Shown: positions 1 to 12,265, numbered from the stretch's first letter. The stretch is DNA of 64,000 bases from Alisma plantago-aquatica (GCA_963693085.1 OY856409.1:1168975749-1169039748); one strand, 5' to 3'. The notes: a model not told the origin generated them from the sequence alone. Numbers and translations: made by a program.

Positions 1-394
1 CATTCGGGATATCAGTGATAAAGGAATTATACATTCACTGTAACACCATTCACAGATTGTAGGATTGAAAGTTGTTCTCCAACTTTATCTTTCACTTGGG
101 TAGCACTGATGTGTGACTAGGCACCGCTCTTTGCTTGTGAAGTCATAAATGTTATGAACTATCACTGCCAATGTGAAATGGACCTGCAGGGTCACACACA
201 TAGGATTTAACCTGGAAGAGGAGTTTTGTCCACAAACAATGTTTAGATTGATTACTAAAGGAGTTTAGTAGTTCAATTAAACACTCAATAAATTGATAGC
301 TCAATGTCAAAATGTTCAAGGTGTTGGACACATTGATAGGAGCATCGGATTGATTGAAATCGCAATTGACTGATTCTTCACAACCTGTACTCCC

Positions 395-766
395 AACCGA
401 TCGGTTCATGTGATGAACCGGTCGGCTGAGCTTGGTGAAACGGTTGGCTCAAGTGTTGAGTCGATCGGCTCAAGATCAGGTTGAAGCGATTGCTTCAAGT
501 GTTGAAACGATCGATTCAACTGGTTCAACCGAGCAAGTTGGGAAAGTAGGATTGGTGAAAATTTTCCTTGCATTTCACTTGCCCAATTTGATTGGAACAA
601 GGATTGGTATTTGATACCAATTAGAAACAAAAGAAGGAAAGTCAATCGGGAACTGATCAGGACCATGAACTGACCGGTTCATGGGTCCCGACCGATCGGT
701 TGAGGTGTCAACTGACCGGTTCAGGTCCCCAACCGACCCTTTTAGTTGTGAAACGATCGGTTCAGG
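395..766. repeat. Degenerate ACCGATCGGTTCA motif cluster in Copia LTR
   Basis: At least eight degenerate copies of a self-complementary motif, roughly AACCGATCGGTTCA, lie between 395 and 766 (for example 395-408, near 413, and 750-764). The core ACCGATCGGT is a perfect palindrome. Weaker forms occur in the relatives, such as GAACTGGTCGGTTCA near 4193 and 10615 and GAACCGACCAGTTCA near 33284. The cluster lies just upstream of the LTR TATA box, which would suit a repeated factor-binding site in U3. That role is inference. Confidence 0.65.
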
Positions 767-863
767 TTGCGAGTTGGTTGTTTTGTGGAAAATCTCGAAC
801 CCTTCTAATCCTGCTTTTAGTCCCGCATTACCCGGGATGGAGAACCCTATCCCATGATCCTCC

Positions 864-871
864 TATATATA
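864..871 (+). promoter_or_regulatory. Probable LTR TATA box
   Basis: TATATATA followed by GGGG lies in the part of the LTR just before the segment conserved with other family members. The related LTR at 32521-34252 has TATATAAA in the comparable place, upstream of GAGCCTGAGCAAGT. This would be the U3 promoter of the Copia LTR. Assignment rests on motif and position only. Confidence 0.45.
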
Positions 872-1404
872 GGGGTATTGGGGGCTTCTCAATGTACAAC
901 TCAGTGCAAACCAGTTGCTCTGCAAAGTTGTCGTTCTCTCTGGTTTTGGTAACCGAGAGAGAGCCTGAGCAAGTGCTACCCGATAAGGGAGGCACAGCAA
1001 GGGAAAGACAACTGCAGTTGCGACTGGTGGCAGGAGAGTGTGTTGGTGACAAGTACACTGATAGGAGGGTGTGACTCCTTCCAATTCCTTGTGGGACAAG
1101 GAGATTGGAGTTCCAGGTGGTCCATGTAGATTACTTCAGAGGTAGGAGGTTTCTGCCGCTAGGAGGACAGCCTTCAATCTCGTCAGTCCCGGTGTGACCA
1201 GGAGCTGCACAGACACCGTCCAAGACCGAAGGTGAAGATCGTGCAAGCCGTGAGGTATTGTCGCCGAGCAAGCCTCGGGACAAGGTATGATTCCACAAAC
1301 CATCATTTCCTATTGTATAGACGTTGACGTGTTTCCTTATTCTGAGTTTGGGGAGGAGAAATTTTTGTTTCTGCTGCCTTCTCTCTCTCCCCTAAAACCC
1401 AACA

Positions 1405-3221
1405 CATTTTGAGTTCTACTTTTACTCCCATTGATTCCTTTAGAACTAGGTTCTTCGTCAGGAATATATCAATCCAGATCAACAAACAACTTTGTTGTAG
1501 GATTGGGATAAGAGTAGTATTTAACAAAACCACATTTGTGTGATTTGTGAACAATGCCCCTTTTAAGAAACAACTTTCTTATATAGGCATTCATCTTTAA
1601 TCACTATCAAAGACATATAGGAACATTTCCCATACCATATCGCATATGGCGTCTCTTGAGCCATTTTAGACAGTGCATTATTTTACTGTTTGGCATGTGT
1701 CGAAAGGAAATTAGAACTGTAGTTGGTTTTATTGATAATCATACCTTAACAAGGTCTGATTCCTTCCTTCTAACACATCATCATGTTTAGGTGGAGTTCA
1801 TTTTGATACAATGTCACATATCTCCAGAAGGTCAATCTGTTCAGGTGGAGTTCCTATTTGAGGACTAATCGCAACTATATCGTATTCATGTTTGTCTACA
1901 AAAGAATATTGCAACTTTTCAAAATATTTTTATTTGTTTGATTTGATAATTTTGATTATATTAATTAGGTTTTAAATTAATTATTGCTCCCACTATTTTG
2001 TTTGAATTGATAACCCGCATGTATCAATTTAGAATATTGCAATGTAAAATATTCTAGTGGGCCAAGATCCTAATTTTACCAAAATCATGAGCCAGCTAGG
2101 GTTGTCACCCACAACTTGATTCTATCAGGTAGGCAACTTTTGCCAATTGCATCACATGTAACTCGTGATAGATGATATGCACAACTCTTTGTCATTGGTC
2201 ATATGTATGCCTCTAGGTGTTTAATCCAATTAGTATCACCTAGTTAATCCTAATCCATAAGCCAACACGATAAATATGCATCATGCTAGGGCAAATCCAC
2301 ATATCTACCATCACACTTCTACGAGATAGACAGTGCACCATGCTAGGGTGTGTCCACACTTGGTCGATCAAGCTTTTCATGTGTGCTTCTTATGGAAAGC
2401 ATCTAAGACTTAATATTTAAATTGATAAATTTTAAATATATACATATACATATCCAATCACCACATATTATAGTGTGTATTATATACATTCTATAACCAC
2501 AATGTGAACATGAAACCAAAAATATACAAGTGATGGTTATGGCCAGTCTAATGCAATTCCTTGGAATTTCCACCACCTAAGGTCCACATCGCATGCACCT
2601 TTTGTTGATGAAGATTTGTGCTTGTTCCAATTCGGTTTGATCGGTTCAACACCTAAACCAGTCGGCTTGCCTCTTGGTTGCTCGGTTGGGATCCTGAAAC
2701 GGTCATCTGGTCTCCTCCATCCTGTCAGTTGGGCCACCAATCAATTGGTTTGCCTCCTATCATATGGACTCCTCGGTCATCCAAATGTCGACTTGTCTTG
2801 TGCAGAACAGCTTCTCACAACGATGCATAAATTAAAACTTTCATATTTCTTTACATTGTAAAAGGAAAACCTTGAGTTACATTCAAGGGGAAATAGAAAG
2901 AAGAGCATTAATTTACGTATGGAAAGGAGAGAGGGGATCGGTACATAGATCGGTTAACAATAGGAATAAACCACAACCATGCATACATAGATCTAGGGTT
3001 TTATCCATAAGCACGCTAACATCCACCATCAAAGCATTTTTACTGTGATGTGTATGGATTGCGTATTACATCATTTCATATATATATTAATTGTGATCAT
3101 ATGTGGTTTTAATTGGAAATGCACATTAATCATTTTAATATTTGCATCGTATGCAATAATAAATAAAAAAATTAAATCCGATCACATCGATTTATATCAC
3201 AGATGCACCATAGATTGATGG
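1405..3221 (-). pseudogene. Truncated minus-strand Copia interior (integrase remnant, gag start, leader)
   Basis: Nearly identical to 7340-9164. Read on the minus strand from the primer site at 3222 it gives the untranslated leader, the first codons of gag (about 1860-1900), then a deletion junction that jumps into the integrase part of pol (about 1600-1860). It is cut off at 1405, before reverse transcriptase, where the opposite-strand LTR begins. It carries the same gag-to-integrase deletion as the copy at 5523-9181, so the two are duplicates of one deleted element. No functional protein is possible. Confidence 0.75.
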
Positions 3222-3234
3222 GGCTCTGATACCA
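3222..3234 (-). other. Primer binding site, initiator tRNA-Met type (minus)
   Basis: GGCTCTGATACCA is the reverse complement of TGGTATCAGAGCC, the standard plant initiator tRNA-Met primer site. It lies 4 bases from the LTR boundary at 3239. This shows that the LTR to its right served as a 5' LTR for the truncated interior to its left. Confidence 0.85.
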
Positions 3235-3238
3235 CTAT

Positions 3239-5522
3239 TGGGAAATTGGGCGCAGATATAGGCAGCAAAAACAAAAAAAAATATTTGTCCATTTCCCAAA
3301 AACCACCAGAATCATGTCAACAACAATGTTTCTAGGAAGGAAGGGTTTCAAGGTTATACCTAGTATGGAAGCCAATCTAGTGACATCCCCCTACAATTAC
3401 AATCTTGGACGGTGTCTGTTCAGCTCCTGGTCTTCACGACAAACGGTAGATTGGAACAGCTCCTACAGTGCCTCCTGTGGACTCGCCACAGACTGCATGC
3501 TGACGTCATCCTCCTAGCATCATCCAAAGGACTCTTTCCTCTATATTATTCCATGCGGACCACCGAAAACTCCATGTTGCACTACTAAATCCAATGGGAA
3601 GGAGTTTTCCCCTTCTGTCAGTGTACTAATCACAGACATGCCCACCCACAACAATTGATCTCAGTTGCTCCTCCCTCACTATCCCTCCCTAGTACGATAG
3701 GACTTTCTTGGGCTCTCGTAGTTACCACAACTAGAGAAGACAAAAAATTTCAGGGCCATTGATCGCAATTGTGTGTGTTGGGAAGCCCCCAGTACCCCTT
3801 TATTTGTAGTAGAGGGCATGGTCAGGGTTCTCAGTTGATGTGAGAGTAGAAGAGTTCAAAAACATGAATATTCTAGAATCTATGAACTGTGAGAGGTCAT
3901 TTCACACTATAAAATGGTCATCTCACACACAAGATGGTCATTTTTTAGTGCAAAACAGTCATCTCGTGCTTCTGCAGTTTCCTATTTGCACACAAAATTC
4001 ACAATTCGCTTCTAATTAATGTTAAACATCGATTTTTCTTGCACAATAATTATTGTGCAATCCAAACAAATTTGGAAAGTATCTAGAACCTTCCCTGACC
4101 TAATTGAGAGATCTCACACATGCGATACAATTGTATCTCTCACCCAGACGATCGTCTAGTGAGACGATCCGAGTTGGCCAGTTCATTAGTATGAACTGGT
4201 CGGTTCACCCCAGTTTGGGCAGCCAATGTCGTTCCAATCAGCCTGACAAACCAGATGCCTATCTCAACATTTGAAATGGTCATTTGTTTGTCCAGGTGAT
4301 AATCTCAACACTTGAGATGCCGTCTAGAAATGCAGCAGTTGTTTGTGTGTGAATTGAATACATAAATACTTTATTAATCAATTACAATCAACCTGACACT
4401 CCAATCAGTCACTCCAACTCTTGAACTTGATGATTCTGAGTCCAGACAGTTGATCTATTATTTAATTGAATATCTAAACACTTTAGCATTCAACTAAAAA
4501 TCATTCATGAATATACTCCTTTAATCCAAGTGTATCCTATGTGTGTGACCCTATAAGTCTAGAATTACGTTGGCAGTGAATGTCCATAACAACTTATGAC
4601 ATCACAAGCAAAGAGTGGTGCCTAGTTGCACACCATTGGCACTCAAGTAATTCAAAAAGTTGGAGAACAAATTCAACCTATAATCTATAAATAGTGTTAC
4701 TGTGATCATATAGTTCCTTTGTCTCTAATATTCGGATTGAACTCGGGGCATGGAATCATCATCCTCTCAATGTTCAATCTATGTTCCTTGAACTAGAGTA
4801 GATTGTCTGAGATGCATGTGAGTTAACATATCATATATTGAATCACATGGGTATGGTTGTACATTCTCAGTCTCACTTATCAAGGGGCCCTAGATATCAA
4901 TATCTAGTAGGAGTGACAAATCCCATATCTATCACTCATAATCTATACCCATGTGTCAAAGTCACCCAATCATCACCATTATAACAATCCATGTTTTATG
5001 GTTGTGTTTGATGATGTCAAAGTGTACCCCATGACATGTGATGAGTGCAGTGATTTCATGTCTAAGAACCACAATCACTATGAGAGATGATTCTGACTAC
5101 CATTCCACAGTTTTCATGTATCACTCTCATGGTGGGTCTGCCCAATAAATTGTTCACTAACATGTATATGTGTGCTTGACTTGATATCACATATCATGAC
5201 TAATGAGACTCTGTCATTAGTCAACACACACTCTAATCTTATGTATTAATGTTGTCTATTTTAATTCCATAGTAATAACCGACTAAGGACATAACAAGAA
5301 TGTATGTACTCTTATCATACAAATGATCTCATCATTCAGGTACTCAACCTAAAGGCATATGTCATCAAGTAACATCATTCTTTAGACATCTACTTACGTC
5401 TGTGCCAACATCTCATGAATGAGACAAACATAATAGATGGAATCACCTTTATGATTATCAAATCAAGTATCTAATTCATCACTCCAATCATGATATGATT
5501 GACTCTCAGGACATACATACCA
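3239..5522 (-). mobile_element. Copia LTR-A (2284 bp), middle LTR of tandem minus-strand Copia
   Basis: On the minus strand it runs TGGTATGTATGTCC...CCAATTTCCCA, with TG/CA ends. It borders a primer site on its left (3222-3234) and the 3' end of pol plus polypurine-like AAGTAGAAGTC on its right. It therefore acts as 5' LTR for the left interior and 3' LTR for the right interior. It matches LTR-B almost base for base once the LINE insertion in LTR-B is removed (2284 versus about 2282 bp). Its segment at 3310-3340 is the empty-site version of that LINE target. A TATA-like AAATAAAGGGG is present near 3800 on the minus strand. Confidence 0.85.
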
Positions 5523-8500
5523 ATAGACTTCTACTTGCACTTAGAGCCAATCACCCACAAATCATATTCTGAGTGATCTTAACATGTCCATCATGTTTCT
5601 TCTACGCAAGCACTCTAGCAAGTTTAGCAATATTTGCTTTTAGTCAGTATTTTGCAATTTTCACATCTTGTGGTTGTAAGACATCTCATATGAGTATGAA
5701 AGTGACAAAGTATGATATATGAGATTCCTTGCCTATCATATAGCTCCATTTCTGTCACAGTATTTCTACTAAGTCATCAATAGTTGGAACCTCTCATATG
5801 TTCACCCGTATGAACTTCATAAAATATCTTCTATTATTCTCAAAACATAGAGTTTTTTGGCTTCTAATGTAGATTTAAACAACTTTCATTAGCTCAGAAC
5901 CCTTCCATATTACAGTTCTTATTTTAAATTCAAACACAAAAATAGATTGCAGTTTATTTTTTAGTTAGGAAGCTTGGAACACTTTACACACAACTCTTCC
6001 TTATTTCCATAACCAAGGAATTAATCCTTTTAGTGCTTCATAAGCATCTAAGGATGTTCTTTTAGGGTATTCTAGTGATCTCACTAGAATCTGACATATA
6101 CCTTCTCATCATGTCCAATATATATGAGATTATTAGATAGGTATATATATATCCTCGCATCATGTCTAATACATAAGAGATGACTAGATATTCTCTTGTC
6201 ATGTCCAATACATACGATATTAAGGGTTATCTTCTCATCATGTCCAATACATATGAGATAACGGGATGAGTACATATGTTATAGATCCAATTGTGAATAC
6301 ATATGACATCTATCCATGTGTTCCTATTCTTCATAAGAACTGGGACACTAGGATTTTGAGAGACTAACTCCATGGAACATGGACAAGTTTTCTCTCAATG
6401 AATCATGCATGTTGAACCCTTTAGCATCTTACAAGTGTATGTTCTCTTTCTTAGGTCAAGAATCTTTCTAGATCTATCTGTATAGATCTCAATTCCTATC
6501 ACATAGGATGCTTCTCCTAAGTCCTTCACATAGAAGGTACTTTCCTTGACAGGTGTTAACATTTGTAGGATTAGGATGTTATTCTGCATCATTATGTGAA
6601 ATATAAATATGCTCCCACTAAATCTTTTCTAATCACAGATTTCATCTTCATTTTGATTCAAGTCAAACCCTTTGACTTGTCTTGTCAAATAGAAGATTCC
6701 AGATATGAGATGTTTGCTTCAATCAATAGATTGACCTTTGTAGCTTATAGACTTTATTTGCATTAATGGATTTATAAAACCATTAGGTTGTGTCACGTAC
6801 ACATCCTATACAATTATTTCAATTATGGAATGTGCTTTTAACATCCATATGTCAAATCTCACAGACTTCTAAGATGCAATTGCAAGCATGATCCTGATGG
6901 ATTTAACCATGGTAATTGGTGAAAGACTTCAACATGTTCGACAATTTGAACTTGTTTGAAGCCCATCACAGCCAATCTACCCTTCCATGTTTGTCTTCTC
7001 TCAATGACCCAAATGCACCCTATGGGTTTTACCCCTTTAGGTGGATCCATCAAGGTCATACCTTGTTGGTGTGCATGGAGTCCATTTTTGATCTTATGAC
7101 ATAAAGTCATGTCTCATACTCTAGTCCCTCAATAGCTTCTAGTCGGTTTGTTTGACTCATCATTATGATCAACTCATCACCTTTCTGAGTTATAAGATAT
7201 CATATATCCTTCAAACTCAAGGCATGATCCACTAGAACTATAAGGATTTTATGTTACGTAAGGAACTTGAGATTCCACAACACTTTGTGATTCTCATTAT
7301 TCCCACTGTACCTCTTTTAGGTTCAATGTTTTTCTTATTTTTCTTGAACATTTTGAGTTCTACTTTTACTCCCATTGATTCCTTTGGAACTAGGTTCTTC
7401 GTCAGGAATATATCAAGCCAGATCAACAAACAACTTTGTTGTAGGATTGGGATAAGAGTAGTATTTAACAAAACCACATTTGTGTGATTTGTGAACAATG
7501 CCCCTTTTAAGAAACAACTTTCTTATATAGGCATTCATCTTTAATCACTATCAAAGACATATAGGAACATTTCCCATACCATATCGCATATGGCGTCTCT
7601 TGAGCCATTTTAGACAGTGCATTATTTTACTGTTTGGCATGTGTCGAAAGGAAATTAGAACTGTAGTTGGTTTTATTGATAATCATACCTTAACAAGGTG
7701 TGATTCCTTCCTTCTAACACATCATCATGTTCAGGTGGAGTTCATTTTGATACAATGTCACATATCTCTAGATGGTCAATCTGTTCAGGTGGAGTTCCTA
7801 TTTGAGGACTAATCACAACTATATCGTATTCATGTTTGTCTACAAAAGAATATTGCAACTTTTCAAAACATTTTTATTTGTTTGATTTGATAATTTTGAT
7901 TATATTAATTAGGTTTTTAATTAATTATCGCTCCCACTATTTTGTTTGAATTGATAACCCTCATGTATCAATTTAGAATATTGCAATGTAAAATATTCTA
8001 GTGGGCCAAGATCCTAATTTTACCAAAATCATGAGCCAGCTAGGGTTGTCACCCACAACTTGATTCTATCAGGTAGGTAACTTTTGCCAATTGCATCACA
8101 TGTAACTCATGATATATGATATGCACAACTCTTTGTCATTGGTCATATGTATGCCTCTAGGTGTTTAATCCAATTATTATCACCTAGTTAGTCCTAATAC
8201 ATAAGCCAACACGATAAATATGCACCATGCTAGGGCAAATCCACATAACTACCATCACACTTCTACGAGATAGACTGTGCACCACGCTAGTGTGTGTCCA
8301 CACTTGGTCGATCAAGCTTTTCATGTGTGCTTCTTATGGAAAGCATCTAAGACTTAATATTTAAATTGATAAATTTTAAATATATACATATACATATCCA
8401 ATCATCACATATTATAGTGTGTATTATATACATTCTATAACCACAATGTGAACATGAAGCCAAAAATATACGAGTGATGGTTATGTCCAGTCTAATGCAA

Positions 8501-9164
8501 TTCCTTGGAATTGCCACCACCTAAGGTCCACATCGCATGCACCTTTTGTTGATGAAGATTTGTGCTTGTTCCAATTCGGTTTGATCGATTCAACACCTAA
8601 ACCAGTCGGCTTGCCTCTTGGTTGCTCGGTTGGGATCCTGAAACGGTCGTCTGGTCTCCTCCATCCTGTCAGTTGGGCCACCAGTAAATTGGTTCGCCTC
8701 CTATCATATGGACTCCTCGGTCATCCAAATGTCGACTTGTCTTGTGTAGAACATCTTCTCACAACGATGCATAAATTAAAACTTTCATATTTCTTTACAT
8801 TGTAAAAGGAAAACCTTGAGTTACATTCAAGGGGAAATAGAAAGAAGTGCATTAATTTACGAATGGAAAGGAGAGAGGCGATCGGTACATAGATCGATTA
8901 ATAGTAGGAATAAACCACAACCATGCATACATAGATCTAGGGTTTTATTCATAAGCACGCTAACATCCACCATCAAAACATTTTTATGGTGACATGTATG
9001 GATTGCATATTACATCATATCATATATATATTAATTGTGATCATATGTGGTTTTAATTGGAAATGCACATTAATCATTTTAATATTTGCATCGTATGCAA
9101 TAATAAATAAAAAATTAAATCCGATCACATCGATTTAGATAACAGATGCACCATAGATTGATGG
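5523..9164 (-). pseudogene. Minus-strand Copia interior with pol remnants
   Basis: Reading leftwards from the primer site: untranslated leader (about 7900-9164), gag start near 7850, deletion junction near 7800, integrase remnant (7240-7800), reverse transcriptase (6395-7110), RNase H and polypurine-like tract ending at 5523. Recognisable Copia residues are PPKGVKPIGCIWV at the N-terminal side of RT (frame 6859-7110) and KDLGEASYVIGIEIYTDRSR (frame 6395-6592). Stops and frameshifts break every domain. Gag, protease and most of integrase are missing, as in the left copy. The nearest relative in the window is the plus-strand Copia at 29394-32520. Confidence 0.85.
6096..6275. repeat. Four imperfect tandem copies of a roughly 40-50 bp unit inside Copia pol
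   Basis: The unit CATCATGTCCAATACATATG appears four times with small changes, starting near 6107, 6157, 6197 and 6236, always followed by a variant of AGAT. The plus-strand Copia has one counterpart (ATGTATTGGACATGATGAGAGG, near 31900), which encodes the YVLDMMR stretch of the RNase H side of pol. The minus-strand copy has therefore amplified a piece of coding sequence after losing function. Confidence 0.7.
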
Positions 9165-9177
9165 GGCTCTGATACCA
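9165..9177 (-). other. Primer binding site, initiator tRNA-Met type (minus)
   Basis: GGCTCTGATACCA, identical to the site at 3222-3234 and 4 bases from the LTR-B edge at 9182. It fixes LTR-B as the 5' LTR of the interior at 5523-9164. Confidence 0.85.
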
Positions 9178-9279
9178 CTATTGGGAAATTGGGTGCAAAT
9201 ATAGGCAGTGAAAACAAAAAAATATTTGTCCATTTCCCAAAAACCAGTAGAATCATGTCAACAACAATGTGTCTAGGAA

Positions 9280-9710
9280 CTATCCAAACTGATAAGGTCA
9301 TCCATGCGGAACTCTTAGGCATTCTCAAAGCTATGAAATTCGCTATAACCATATTCAAGGTGCCCATCATCTTTGAGACTGATAGTCTCATCGCAGCTCA
9401 GGTTCTAAACGGCACTGCGACGTCTCTCCCTCGTTATGCTAACTTGACTGCCAGGATCATTAAACTTCTCAAAGAACACAACTTCAGCATTAAGCATAGC
9501 AGGAGAAAGGGAAATGTTGCTGCTGACATGCTCGCTAAATTGCATCTCAAAAACAATATAGGTAGTTCTACCTACGACAGGCCTCTGGCTCCTGTGAGTC
9601 CCATTATCACCAGGGAGGCTCGTTATTGTAATGGTAGTAGTACTACCATGTTTATTCCTGTTATTAGTGCATGTAATCCTAATTCTATTTCGCTTGTAGG
9701 GGGAAGGTAA
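9280..9710 (+). pseudogene. LINE-1 C-terminal RNase H-like domain (fragment)
   Basis: The frame is open from upstream LTR sequence into the LINE and stops at TAA 9708-9710. The LINE-derived part starts TIQTDKVIHAE. It carries the plant LINE-1 RNase H-like pattern: HAELLGILKAMKFA (acidic residue 2), FETDSLIAAQVLNG (acidic residue 3) and NVAADMLAKLH (final Asp). The first catalytic Asp would lie upstream and was lost by truncation. Because the frame is uninterrupted, the insertion is probably younger than the decayed Copia around it. It has no promoter of its own and no reverse transcriptase, so it is a dead fragment. Confidence 0.85.
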
Positions 9711-9746
9711 GAGGACTAAATAGCTTCCCGAATTCTCTAAAAAAAA
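9280..9746 (+). mobile_element. 5'-truncated LINE-1 insertion
   Basis: A 467-bp insert that interrupts LTR-B relative to LTR-A. It is flanked by an exact 15-bp duplication, CAATGTGTCTAGGAA (9265-9279 and 9747-9761), and ends in a short A run, the usual signs of target-primed LINE insertion. The matching stretch of LTR-A (about 3324-3338) is the unoccupied site with one base changed. Only the 3' end of the LINE came in, consisting of the C-terminal RNase H-like domain and a very short tail. Confidence 0.93.
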
Positions 9747-11945
9747 CAATGTGTCTAGGAAGGAAGGGTTTCAAGGTTATACCTAGTATGGAAGCCAATC
9801 TAGTAACATCCCCCTACAATTACAATCTTGGACTGTGCATGTTCAGCTCCTGGTCTTCACGACAAACGGTAGATTGGAACAGCTCCTGTAGTGCCTCCTG
9901 TGGACTCGCCACAGACTGCATGTTGACATCATCCTCCTAGCAGCATCCAAAGGACTATTTCCTCTAGATTATTCCACACGGATCACCAAAAACTCCACAT
10001 TGCACTACCAAATCCAATGGGAAGGAGTTTTCCCCTTCTGTCAGTGTACTAGTCACAGACATGCCCTCCCACAACAATTGATCTCAGTTGCTCCTCCCTC
10101 GCTATCCCTCCCTAGTACGGTAGGACTTTCTTGGGCTCTCGTAGTTATCACAACTAGAGAAGACAAAAAAATTCAGGGCCATTGATCGCAATTGTGTGTG
10201 TTGGGAAGCCCCCAATACCCCTTTATTTGTAGTAGAGGGAATGGCAGGGTTCTCAGTTGATGTGAGAGTAGAAGAGTTCAAAAACATGAATATTCTGGAA
10301 TCTATGAACTGTGAGAGGTCATTTCACACTACAAAATGGTCGTATCGCACACAAGATGTTCATTTTTTAGTGCAAAACAGTCATCTCGTGCTTCTGCAGT
10401 TTCCTATTTGCACACAAAATTCACAATTCGCTTCTAATTAATGTTAAACATCGATTTTTCTTGCACAATAATTATTGTGCAATCCAAACAAATTTGGAAA
10501 GTATCTAGAACCTTCCCTGGCCTAACTGAGAGATCTCACACATGCGAGACAATTGTCTCTCTCACCCAGACGATCGTCTAGTGAGACGAGCCGAGCTGGC
10601 TAGTTCATTAGTATGAACTGGTCGGTTCACCCCAGTTTGGGCAGCCAATGTCGTTCTAATCAGCCTGACAACCCAGATGCCTATCTCAACATTTGAAATG
10701 GTCATTTGGTTGTCCAGGTGATCATCTCAACACTTGAGATGCCATCTAGAAATGCAGCAGTTGTTTGTGTGTGAATTGAATACATAAATACTTTATTAAT
10801 CAATTACAATCAACCTGACACTCCAATCAGTCACTCCAACTTTTGAACTTGATGATTCTGAGTCCAGACAGTTGATCTATTATTTAATTGAATATCTAAA
10901 CACTTTAGCATTCAACTAAAAATCATTCATGAATATACTCCTTTAATCCAAGTGTATCCTATGTGTGTGACCCTATAAGTCTAGAATTATGTTGGCAGTG
11001 AATGTCCATAACAACTTATGACATCACAAGCAAAGAGTGGTGCCTAGTTGCACACCATTGGCACTCAAGTAATTCAAAAAGTTGGAGAACAAATTCAACC
11101 TATAATCTGTAAATAGTGTTACTGTGATCATATAGTTCCTTTGTCTCTAATATTCAGATTGAACTCGGGGCATGGAATCATCATCCTCTCAATGTTCAAT
11201 CCATGTTCCTTGAACTAGAGCAGATTGTCTGAGATGCATGTGAGTTAACATATCATATATTGAATCACATGGGTATGGTTGTACATTCTCAGTCTCACTT
11301 ATCAAGGGGCCCTAGATATCAATATCTAGTAGGAGTGACAAATCCCATATCTATCACTCATAGTCTATCCCCATGTGTCAAAGTCACCCAATCATCACCA
11401 TTATAACAATCCATGTTTTACGGTTGTGTTTCATGATGTCAAAGTGTACCCCATGACATGTGATGAGTGCAGTGATTTCATGTCTAAGAACCACAATCAC
11501 CACCATCACTATGAGAGATGATTTTGACTACCATTCCACGGTTTTCATGTATCACTCTCATGGTGGGTCTGCCCAATACATTGTTCACTAACATGTATCT
11601 ATGTGCTTGACTTGATATCACATATCATGACTAATGAGACTATGTCATCAGTCAACACACACTCTAATCTTATGTATTATTGTTTCTATTTTGCTTCCAC
11701 AGTAATAACCGACTAGGGACATAACAAGAATGTATGTACTCTTATCATTAATATGATTTCATCATTCAGATCCTCAACTTGAAGGCATATGTCATTGAGT
11801 AACATCATTCTTTAGACATCTACTTACGTCTATGTCAACCTATCATGACTGAGATAAGCATAATAGATGGAATTACCATTATGATTATCAAATCAAGTAT
11901 CTAATGCCTCACTCCATATGAGTGGCTCTCTGGGCATACATACCA

Positions 11946-12265
11946 ATAATCTATCCAAGAATTACATGAGATACAATTAGCAAATGTTGTCTACCTTAAT
12001 AATTGGTTATGGACGCTGGTGTTGGTTGGGCAATAACTTAATTATTTTGGATCTTGACTCACTAAAATATTGTTCTTTGCAGTCTTCTAAATTGGTAGTG
12101 AGGGATATCAATTTGAACTAAATAGTGGGAGCGATACCTTATTAAAATTGTCAAACTTGTCAAAACAAAATCAAAAGTATTTTGACAAAAGTTGCAAATT
12201 TTCTTTTGTAGAATCTAATGGCAAACACAAATACTTTTTTTTTGCGATCAGTCCTTGAGAAGGAC
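11946..12265 (+). other. Leader of a plus-strand Copia, 5' LTR and primer site missing
   Basis: This stretch aligns with the reverse complement of the minus-strand Copia leader near 7820-8010, sharing GGATCTTG, the AATAGTGGGAGCGATA box and the TTTTGTAGA...CAAACA run just before gag. No primer site or LTR end is visible at 11946, so the start of the element was removed or lies beyond the minus-strand insertions to the left. Confidence 0.6.

Larger units (their letters stand above)
1..1404 (+). mobile_element. Copia LTR, plus strand, 5' part outside the window
   Basis: This is a divergent relative, in the opposite orientation, of the LTRs at 3239-5522 and 9182-11945. Shared landmarks in order include the block around 75-200 (CTCCAACTTT, TAGGCACC, CTCTTTGCTTGTGA, GGTCACACACATAGGAT) and GAGCCTGAGCAAGT near 960, which also occurs in the LTR at 32521-34252. 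The 3' end is placed at ...CCCAACA (1404), because from 1405 the sequence matches the minus-strand Copia interior at about 7350. It could be a solo LTR, or the 5' LTR of the plus-strand Copia whose interior resumes at 11946. It differs a good deal from the LTR at 32521, so I prefer a separate insertion. Confidence 0.75.
9182..11945 (-). mobile_element. Copia LTR-B (5' LTR), split by a LINE insertion
   Basis: Begins TGGGAAATTGGG and ends GCATACATACCA in plus coordinates, matching LTR-A from end to end. It is 2764 bp because it contains a 467-bp LINE fragment plus its 15-bp target duplication. Without these it is about 2282 bp. To its right, 11946 begins the interior of a plus-strand Copia without a visible LTR or primer site, so the junction at 11945 is a rearrangement or nested-insertion edge. 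Confidence 0.85.

Noticed and set aside
2537..2861. Frames on both strands repeated at 8481-8805
   Set aside because: They fall in the untranslated leader of the minus-strand Copia between primer site and gag, and repeat only because the leader is duplicated.
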